A stretch of 23,449 nucleotides of DNA. Source: an uncultured Clostridium sp. GTDB taxonomy: Bacteria; Bacillota; Clostridia; Lachnospirales; Lachnospiraceae. The notes beneath the pieces are model-generated. The model was not told the DNA's origin and ran no database searches. It saw only the letters and a list, made by a program, of their open reading frames with translations. Positions 17,254-23,449 of this stretch are shown piece after piece. Position numbers and translations under genes: made by a program. Each line of letters opens with the position of its first letter. Position 1 is the stretch's first letter. The DNA lies in NCBI GenBank assembly GCA_958349075.1, contig CATWBR010000012.1, positions 1 through 23,449 of the forward strand, in the 5' to 3' direction.

Positions 17254-18306
17254 ATGGAAAAAACAGATATAAAGTCGCTGACGCTTCCGGAGCTTAAGGA
17301 TTTACTGCGGGAAATGGGGGAAAAACCATTCCGCGCAGGGCAGCTCTACCAGTGGATGCATGAAAAACTGGCCGCTTCTATTGATGAGATGACAAATCTT
17401 TCAAAGGGGCTGCGCGAAAAACTGAAGGAAAACTGTACGTATACCGCCCTGAAGACGGTATGTGTGAAAGTCTCGCAGATTGATGATACGAGAAAATACC
17501 TGTTTGAGCTGAATGACGGCAATGTGATTGAGAGCGTCCTGATGAGATACAAACATGGAAATTCGGTCTGTATTTCATCCCAGGTCGGCTGCCGGATGGG
17601 GTGCCGTTTCTGCGCCTCCACCCTGGACGGACTGGAACGGAATTTAACCCCTTCCGAGATGCTTGAGCAGATTTACCGTATACAGCGGGATACGGGGGAA
17701 CGTGTTTCAAACGTGGTAGTGATGGGGTCGGGCGAACCGATGGATAATTACGATAACCTGATCCGTTTTATCGGTCTGCTCTCAGGAGAAGGCGGACTCA
17801 ATATCAGCCAGAGAAATATTACCGTTTCCACCTGCGGCATCGTGCCGGGAATTAGAAAACTGGCAGAGGAAAACCTGCAGATTACGCTGGCTCTTTCCCT
17901 GCACGCCCCGAATGACGAGGTGAGAAGAGAACTTATGCCGATTGCCAGACGTTACAGCCTGGATGAGGTGATGGATGCCTGCCGCTATTATTTTGAGAAG
18001 ACGGGGCGCAGGCTTACTTTTGAATACAGTCTGGTTCAGGGAGTGAATGACAATCTGGATGAAGCCAGGGCCCTGGTACGTCTGATTAAAGATCAGCACG
18101 GCCATGTCAACCTGATACCGGTTAATCCGATAAAAGAGAGAGATTATGTCCGCTCCGGCCGTCAGGCCATAGAAGCGTTTAAGAACCTGTTGGAAAAAAG
18201 CGGCATCAATGTTACGGTCAGAAGAGAGATGGGAAAGGACATTGACGGCGCATGCGGACAGCTTAGAAAGAGTTTTATAGATGACGAAAGGAAAGAGGGA
18301 GAATGA
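17254..18306 (+). CDS. rlmN: Dual-specificity rRNA/tRNA A-methyltransferase RlmN, 350 aa
   Basis: A radical-SAM enzyme that makes 2-methyladenosine at A2503 of 23S rRNA and in some tRNAs. The [4Fe-4S]-binding CxxxCxxC is at Cys113, Cys117 and Cys120. GEPMDNYDN follows as the SAM-binding motif. Cys334 in GACGQL matches the C-terminal Cys that carries the transferred methyl; the second catalytic Cys should be in the STCG motif. Length is usual for the family. The nearest Shine-Dalgarno (GAGGAG, 17234-17239) is 14 nt away inside rsmB, so initiation may depend on coupling. It overlaps prpC by 4 nt (ATGA). Confidence 0.95.
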   Translation: MEKTDIKSLTLPELKDLLREMGEKPFRAGQLYQWMHEKLAASIDEMTNLSKGLREKLKENCTYTALKTVCVKVSQIDDTRKYLFELNDGNVIESVLMRYKHGNSVCISSQVGCRMGCRFCASTLDGLERNLTPSEMLEQIYRIQRDTGERVSNVVVMGSGEPMDNYDNLIRFIGLLSGEGGLNISQRNITVSTCGIVPGIRKLAEENLQITLALSLHAPNDEVRRELMPIARRYSLDEVMDACRYYFEKTGRRLTFEYSLVQGVNDNLDEARALVRLIKDQHGHVNLIPVNPIKERDYVRSGRQAIEAFKNLLEKSGINVTVRREMGKDIDGACGQLRKSFIDDERKEGE

Positions 18307-19049
18307 AAGCATACGCCTTGACAGATGTCGGCCGTGTCCGGCAGATCAACCAGGATTATCAGTTTGCCAGCACAGAGTCTGTAGGGCCTCTTTCAAACCT
18401 GTTTATCGTAGCAGACGGTATGGGAGGCCATAAAGCGGGGGATTATGCATCCCGCTATCTGGTGGAACACCTTGTATCATACATAAAAGAATGTGACGAT
18501 GGGAGTGCGGTATCTGCCATTAATAACGGAATAGCCAAAATAAACCGGGAACTGTATGAACAGTCTCTCACCAATACGGAACTGGCTGGCATGGGGACTA
18601 CAATTGTCGCCGCAACAGTTGAAGATTCCACTCTCTACGTGGCCAATGTCGGTGACAGCAGGCTTTATCTCATCGAGCGGGAGGGTATCAGCCAGATTAC
18701 CAGGGATCATTCCTTTGTGGAGGAGATGGTCTCAATGGGACAGATGGACAGAGGCAGCAGCGAGTATAAGGAGAAAAAGAATATTATCACCAGGGCGGTT
18801 GGGATCGGCAAAAAAGTCGATGTGGATTTTTTTGAAGTTCCCTTAAAGCAGGGGGATTATATTCTGCTGTGTTCGGACGGACTTACAAACATGGTTGACA
18901 ATTCAGCCATATTCCGTCTGGTGCTTTTGCCGGGTTCACTTCAGATGAAAGCCAGGGCTCTCGTAGCGCTGGCGAATCAGAACGGGGGCAGGGATAACAT
19001 TGCCGTAATCCTTGCGGATCCCCAGATAAGCGAGGTGAATCCATTATGA
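18303..19049 (+). CDS. prpC: PP2C-type Ser/Thr phosphatase PrpC (Stp), 248 aa
   Basis: A metal-dependent cytoplasmic phosphatase that reverses PrkC phosphorylation. PP2C motifs appear in order: VRQINQD near the N-terminus, DGMGG at 38-42 (metal Asp38), GDSRLYL in the middle, CSDGL at 190-194 (metal Asp192) and GGRDN at 228-232 (metal Asp231). No membrane segment or extra domain is seen. It overlaps rlmN by 4 nt upstream and prkC by 4 nt downstream, so kinase and phosphatase should be made together. Confidence 0.95.
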   Translation: MKAYALTDVGRVRQINQDYQFASTESVGPLSNLFIVADGMGGHKAGDYASRYLVEHLVSYIKECDDGSAVSAINNGIAKINRELYEQSLTNTELAGMGTTIVAATVEDSTLYVANVGDSRLYLIEREGISQITRDHSFVEEMVSMGQMDRGSSEYKEKKNIITRAVGIGKKVDVDFFEVPLKQGDYILLCSDGLTNMVDNSAIFRLVLLPGSLQMKARALVALANQNGGRDNIAVILADPQISEVNPL

Positions 19050-21172
19050 TGCTGCAGCCGGGAAGTTATTTACAGGATAGATATGAGATACTTGCCATGA
19101 TTGGCGTGGGCGGTATGTCGGAAGTTTATCAGGCCAAGTGCCATAAACTGAACCGCCTTGTTGCGATAAAGTTACTGAAGGAGGAATTCAGCCAGGATTC
19201 TAATTTTGTCAGTAAATTCAAGATGGAGGCCCAGGCGGCTGCCGGTCTTTCCCACCCTAACATCGTCAGCGTCTATGATGTTGTGGATGAGGGGGATCTC
19301 CATTATATCGTGATGGAACTGATAGAGGGAATCACGCTCAAAAGCTATATCCTTAAAAAGAACCACCTGGGGGTCAAGGAGACGATCGGAATCGCGATCC
19401 AGGTGGCACAGGGCATTGCGGCGGCTCATGATCAGCATATTGTCCACCGTGATATCAAGCCGCAGAATATGATTATTTCAAGGGACGGCAAGGTGAAGGT
19501 CGCAGATTTCGGAATTGCCAGAGCCGTGTCTTCCCAGACCATCGGTTCCAATGCGGTGGGCTCTGTGCACTATATTTCGCCGGAGCAGGCCAAAGGCGGC
19601 TACAGCGATGCGAGAAGCGATCTCTACTCGCTGGGAATTACAATGTACGAGATGGTAACGGGCCGGGTGCCCTTTGACGGGGAGAATACGGTGACAATCG
19701 CGCTGGCTCATTTAGAGGAGCCGGTACCCCCTCCAAGCCGTTTAAACCACGACGTCACGCCGAGCCTGGAACGCATTATTTTAAAATGCACGGCTAAGAA
19801 ACCGGATCGGCGTTATCAGGATGCGTATGAACTGATTGCCGATCTGCGCCACGCGCTGGTGGATCCGGAAGATGAATACCTGAAACCGGAGCCGCAGTTG
19901 GATGAATCATCCCCTACGGTGATCCGTGATCGGGGAGAAGTGGAATTTGTGCGCGATACACAGCGCCGCAATTCACCGACAAACCATGGGGAGGGGTGGA
20001 ACGACGGAATCGATGTTCCCGTCATAAGAAGGGAACCCAGAACTCCGGCAGCTCCTCCGGCAAAAAAGAAGAAAGATCCTTCAAACGATGTAAACCCTCA
20101 GATAGAAAAAATAATGACTACAATCGGAATTATTGCCGCAGTCATTATCGTAGCCGTAGTTCTCGTGATATTCGCAAGACTGGGAGGAATTTTTAACCTG
20201 GGTTCCGGGAAAACTCCAGAGAAGAGCACAGAGACCACGGTCCAGACGGAAGAGACGCTCAGCAGCACGGAATGTAAGGTTCCGCAGCTTGTCGGACTGA
20301 GCGCGGAGCAGGCGGAGTTAACATTAAAGGATGCGTCCCTGAAAATAAGATACGAATACGGCGACTCGGAAGATGAGAAAGAGGGATTTGTTATCAATCA
20401 GAGCGTCCTGGCAGGAACCGTCGTCTCTAAACAGTCAGAGATCGTTGTTACGGTCGGACGCGGAAGCGGCAGGGTGGATCTGACGAAAATGGGACTGACA
20501 TCAATGACCGGGGAAGCGGCAAAACAGGCTCTGGAAGCCCAGAAGCTTGTTGTAGAGATACAGGATGAACCGAGTGAAGAAATCGAAAAGGGCAACGTGC
20601 TCCGTTTCGAGCCTGAAAAAGCGGAGCCCGGTGGAGCAGTAAAGCTCTTTGTAAGTTCCGGACCCGCCGTTCCTCTTGTTCCTATGATTGAAATCACGGG
20701 GATGTCGGAAGAGGATGCTAAAACAGCCCTTGAGGCAATCGGGCTGACACTCGGGGAGCGCAGGGAAGAAAAAAGTGAGGATGTGGCCAAAGGCATGATC
20801 ATCAGCCAGGATATCCTTGCCCCAACGGATACTCCGCAGGGAACGGCCGTTGGTTACACGGTCAGCACGGGCATGGGAAAACAGTATATCGCCGTGATTA
20901 ACGATGATTTTCCGCTGAAGGATCTGTTTGGCCCCAGTTCGGGCGATATGCAGATTCAGGTCCGGATTGTAGCGATACAGGAAGTGGATGGAAGACAGAT
21001 CACAAAAGAGCTTATGCCTCCGCGGACGATGGGCGGCAATATCACGATTCCCGTCCATTACAGGATCACGGGAGAGCCGGGGGTTCTTACCGGAGAACTT
21101 CAGATACAGGACCTGAGCAATGACAAGATACTGAAGTCCTATCCTCTGGAATTTCTGGAAGTGGATGAATAA
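19046..21172 (+). CDS. prkC: PASTA-domain Ser/Thr kinase PrkC (Stk), 708 aa
   Basis: A membrane kinase that in relatives responds to muropeptides or lipid II and controls cell wall metabolism, dormancy exit and division. The intracellular kinase domain (about 13-275) has GVGGMSEVY, Lys42, the HRD catalytic Asp136 and the DFG Asp154. A charged, Pro-rich juxtamembrane stretch leads to one membrane helix (about 356-378). Outside are about three PASTA repeats (roughly 410-475, 476-540 and 541-613), then an additional domain of about 95 residues (614-708) that is not PASTA-like. The second repeat lacks the usual VPxV opening. GAGGTGA (19032-19038) sits 7 nt before the ATG; the next Met is equally possible. 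Confidence 0.94.
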   Translation: MMLQPGSYLQDRYEILAMIGVGGMSEVYQAKCHKLNRLVAIKLLKEEFSQDSNFVSKFKMEAQAAAGLSHPNIVSVYDVVDEGDLHYIVMELIEGITLKSYILKKNHLGVKETIGIAIQVAQGIAAAHDQHIVHRDIKPQNMIISRDGKVKVADFGIARAVSSQTIGSNAVGSVHYISPEQAKGGYSDARSDLYSLGITMYEMVTGRVPFDGENTVTIALAHLEEPVPPPSRLNHDVTPSLERIILKCTAKKPDRRYQDAYELIADLRHALVDPEDEYLKPEPQLDESSPTVIRDRGEVEFVRDTQRRNSPTNHGEGWNDGIDVPVIRREPRTPAAPPAKKKKDPSNDVNPQIEKIMTTIGIIAAVIIVAVVLVIFARLGGIFNLGSGKTPEKSTETTVQTEETLSSTECKVPQLVGLSAEQAELTLKDASLKIRYEYGDSEDEKEGFVINQSVLAGTVVSKQSEIVVTVGRGSGRVDLTKMGLTSMTGEAAKQALEAQKLVVEIQDEPSEEIEKGNVLRFEPEKAEPGGAVKLFVSSGPAVPLVPMIEITGMSEEDAKTALEAIGLTLGERREEKSEDVAKGMIISQDILAPTDTPQGTAVGYTVSTGMGKQYIAVINDDFPLKDLFGPSSGDMQIQVRIVAIQEVDGRQITKELMPPRTMGGNITIPVHYRITGEPGVLTGELQIQDLSNDKILKSYPLEFLEVDE

Positions 21173-21187
21173 GGGTGAACGAGACGA

Positions 21188-22066
21188 ATGGAAGGTAAGA
21201 TTATCAAAGGCATTGCCGGTTTTTACTACGTCCATGACGGACACAGTGAAATATACGAATGCAAGGCAAAAGGAATTTTCAGAAACAGAAATATAAAACC
21301 GCTGGTGGGGGATGACGTCGATTTCACGGTTCTCGATGAAAAGGAGAAAACCGGGAATATTGACGCCATCCTGCCGCGGAAAAACAGGCTGATCCGCCCG
21401 GCCGTCTCGAATGTGGACCAGGCCGTGGTGGTTTTTGCCGTCATGGAGCCGATGCCGAATCTGAACCTGCTGGATCGGTTCCTTGTCATGATGGAGCGCC
21501 AGGGGATACCGGTAATCATCTGCTTCAACAAGATAGATCTGTCCGGTGAGGCGGAGATTGAAAGACTGAAATCCATCTATGGCCCGCCCGGCTATCCGCT
21601 CCACTTTATCAGCACCTATGAGGAATCGGGGCTTGAAAAGCTGCATCGGCTGATTACCGGGAAAACAACCGTTCTGGCCGGTCCATCCGGCGTTGGGAAG
21701 TCTTCCATCACAAATTACCTGCAGCCGGAAGCCAGGATGGAGACGGGCGTTGTCAGCGAAAAGATAAAAAGAGGAAAGCACACGACACGCCATTCGGAGC
21801 TTTTCTTTGTAGAAGAAGGAACCTACATGATGGACACTCCGGGATTCAGCTCCATGTATATTGAGGATCTGGAACCGAATGAACTCAAAGACTATTTTCC
21901 GGAATTTTCCGCTTATGAGGATGAGTGCCGTTTTCTTGGATGTATCCATGTGGGCGAGAAGGTATGCGGAGTGAAGATGGCCGTGGAGGAAGGGAAGATT
22001 GACCGGAGCCGTTACGACAATTACCTTCTTCTTTACCGGGAATTAAAAGATAAGAGGAGATACTGA
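21188..22066 (+). CDS. rsgA: Ribosome small-subunit GTPase RsgA, 292 aa
   Basis: A late-stage 30S assembly factor. The N-terminal OB-fold is followed by a circularly permuted GTPase: NKID (G4) at 114-117 precedes GPSGVGKSS (G1) at 165-173 and DTPGF (G3). The C-terminal zinc knuckle is complete: Cys247, Cys252, His254 and Cys260, the family's CX4CXHX5C pattern. It lies 15 nt after prkC, as in other Firmicutes where RsgA (CpgA) is a PrkC substrate; that link is from relatives. The upstream site (AAGGGTG) is weak. The stop is 2 nt before rpe. Confidence 0.95.
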   Translation: MEGKIIKGIAGFYYVHDGHSEIYECKAKGIFRNRNIKPLVGDDVDFTVLDEKEKTGNIDAILPRKNRLIRPAVSNVDQAVVVFAVMEPMPNLNLLDRFLVMMERQGIPVIICFNKIDLSGEAEIERLKSIYGPPGYPLHFISTYEESGLEKLHRLITGKTTVLAGPSGVGKSSITNYLQPEARMETGVVSEKIKRGKHTTRHSELFFVEEGTYMMDTPGFSSMYIEDLEPNELKDYFPEFSAYEDECRFLGCIHVGEKVCGVKMAVEEGKIDRSRYDNYLLLYRELKDKRRY

Positions 22067-22068
22067 TT

Positions 22069-22731
22069 ATGATTATTTTAGCACCCTCCATACTGGGAGC
22101 CGATTTTAAGCGCCTTGGAGAACAGGTACAGGAAGTGGACAGGGCGGGAGCGCCTTACATTCATCTCGATATTATGGATGGGGCCTTTGTTCCCAGCATT
22201 TCATTCGGCATGCCGGTGATCGAGAGCCTGAGAAGCTGTACGGACAGAGTCTTTGACGTACACATGATGGTGGAAGAGCCGGGAAGATATGTGGATGCGA
22301 TGAAAAAGGCCGGCGCGGATCTGATCTGCGTGCATCAGGAGGCATGTCTCCATCTGGATCGGACTATCAATCAAATTAAAGAAGCCGGACTGATGGCCGG
22401 TGTGGCGCTGAATCCGGCGACGCCGGTTTCCACGCTGTCCTGCATACTTGATCAGGTGGACATGGTTCTCATCATGTCGGTCAATCCGGGATTCGGAGGA
22501 CAGAAGTTTATTCCCTACACCCTGGAGAAGATCAGGGAACTTCGTAATCTCTTTAATGAAAAAGGGCTTTCCACGCGCATTCAGGTGGACGGCGGCATCT
22601 CACCTTCCAATGTGAGAGAGGTGATCGAGGCAGGGGCGGACGTTATTGTGGCCGGTTCGGCGGTGTTCAAGGGGGATGCCAAAAAGAATGTGGGTACTTT
22701 CCTGGATATTTTTAGTGAGTATGACAAATAA
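22069..22731 (+). CDS. rpe: Ribulose-phosphate 3-epimerase, 220 aa
   Basis: Interconverts ribulose 5-phosphate and xylulose 5-phosphate in the pentose phosphate pathway. A TIM barrel with family motifs: LAPSILGADF at the start, HLDIMDG with metal ligands His32 and Asp34, VHMM with His65, NPGFGGQ (phosphate loop), and VDGGI with Asp174. The length is normal. GAGGAG (22054-22059) lies 9 nt before the ATG, inside the end of rsgA. It is followed by thiN after 22 nt, as in B. subtilis. Confidence 0.96.
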   Translation: MIILAPSILGADFKRLGEQVQEVDRAGAPYIHLDIMDGAFVPSISFGMPVIESLRSCTDRVFDVHMMVEEPGRYVDAMKKAGADLICVHQEACLHLDRTINQIKEAGLMAGVALNPATPVSTLSCILDQVDMVLIMSVNPGFGGQKFIPYTLEKIRELRNLFNEKGLSTRIQVDGGISPSNVREVIEAGADVIVAGSAVFKGDAKKNVGTFLDIFSEYDK

Positions 22732-22753
22732 TCAAAAAGTGAAGTGATGAAAT

Positions 22754-23392
22754 ATGAAAAAGTGTTTGGTTGTGACAGGCGGTTCAATCGATATCTCATT
22801 TGTTAAAGATTTTCTGCAGAACCGGAAATATGACTGGGTGATAGCGGTGGATGCAGGCCTGGAGATACTGAAGGCTCTGCATATTATTCCGGATGAGGTG
22901 GTCGGGGATCTGGATACGGTGGAGCCGTCGGTGCTTAAAGAATACAGGGACAACCCTTCCGTAACATTTGAGATCCATAAACCGGAGAAAGATGAGACGG
23001 ATACGGAGCTGGCTCTTCTGACGGCCGCCCGCTGCGGCTGCGACAGGGTGGATCTGCTGGGCGCTCTCGGCGGAAGGATGGATCATGAGATCAGCAATAT
23101 CCAGCTTATCTACCAGGGGATGGAAGTATGTATTTACGATGCCCAGAACAAGCTGTACCTGCTGAATGGCGGAAAAGTGTTCAGACGGTCCGAGCTTTAC
23201 GGAAAATACATTTCTTTCATGCCGCTCACCGAAGTTGTATCGGGACTGACGTTAAAGGGATTTAAATATCCGTTAAACAGACGGCGTATTGAACTCGGTG
23301 CCTGCCTCTGCATCAGCAATGAGCTGAACGGGGAAGAAGGAATCATGGAGGTCGAAACAGGTGTCCTGATTTGTGTGGAGGCACACGACTGA
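22754..23392 (+). CDS. thiN: Thiamine diphosphokinase ThiN, 212 aa
   Basis: Converts thiamine to thiamine diphosphate with ATP. N-terminal catalytic domain motifs are visible: VVTGG, VIAVDAG, VGDLDT at 50-55, and ETDTELAL, which carries the conserved acidic residues. LGALGGRMDH precedes the C-terminal thiamine-binding beta domain. The length is usual. The ribosome binding site is weak (GTGAAGTGATG), and an out-of-frame ATG lies 7 nt before the chosen start. No TPP riboswitch is seen near it. It is the last recognised gene; the 57 bases after it are A-rich with no clear terminator, spoVM or rpmB in view. Confidence 0.93.
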   Translation: MKKCLVVTGGSIDISFVKDFLQNRKYDWVIAVDAGLEILKALHIIPDEVVGDLDTVEPSVLKEYRDNPSVTFEIHKPEKDETDTELALLTAARCGCDRVDLLGALGGRMDHEISNIQLIYQGMEVCIYDAQNKLYLLNGGKVFRRSELYGKYISFMPLTEVVSGLTLKGFKYPLNRRRIELGACLCISNELNGEEGIMEVETGVLICVEAHD

Positions 23393-23449
23393 AAACAAAA
23401 AACAGAAAAACTGACCTGATTAAAATATTAAAATCTGTATGTTTTTACA

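Noticed and set aside
20501..21949. A 482-codon minus-strand frame across prkC and rsgA
   Set aside because: It spans two well-supported genes on the other strand and shows no known motif; it is an artefact of codon bias.

Overview
The window looks like a chromosomal core segment from a Gram-positive, spore-forming-lineage Clostridia, most likely Lachnospiraceae (Clostridium cluster XIVa). This is inferred from the gene order, strong AGGAGG-type ribosome binding sites, sigma-A-like promoters and protein style; no rRNA or other species marker is present. All genes are on the + strand except citC and one doubtful small ORF. I see no rRNA, tRNA, CRISPR array, phage or insertion-sequence gene.

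Layout. (1) 1-2480: a promoter, an aconitase-superfamily hydratase and its intrinsic terminator. (2) 2366-3891, minus strand: an orphan citrate lyase ligase (citC) with its own promoter, and downstream of it a weakly supported small ORF. (3) 4071-5168: a ClpP-like protease (TepA family), then a 186-bp element of nested inverted repeats, then a promoter for ftsK. (4) 5169-13507: ftsK/spoIIIE, murE, murF and priA (DNA translocation, peptidoglycan precursor ligases, replication restart). (5) 13595-23392: def, fmt, a membrane zinc protease, rsmB, rlmN, prpC, prkC, rsgA, rpe and thiN, a tightly packed run with several gaps of a few bases or start/stop overlaps. The gap of more than 300 bases (2385-2723) holds the terminator and the small ORF.

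The order priA-def-fmt-rsmB-rlmN-prpC-prkC-rsgA-rpe-thiN is the classical Firmicutes arrangement known from Bacillus subtilis, and a TepA-like gene near spoIIIE/ftsK also matches that lineage. The run joins initiator-Met formylation and deformylation, rRNA methylation, small-subunit maturation (RsgA), a Ser/Thr kinase-phosphatase pair that in relatives senses muropeptides, and two metabolic enzymes. The upstream genes make cell-wall precursors and move DNA at the septum.

Most of the window is conserved housekeeping DNA and I found no new multi-gene system. The best leads are the nested palindromic element at 4875-5060, the altered DNPR motif in MurE (DNSR), the orphan citC beside a non-canonical aconitase, the membrane protease inserted between fmt and rsmB, and the extra C-terminal domain of the PASTA kinase.
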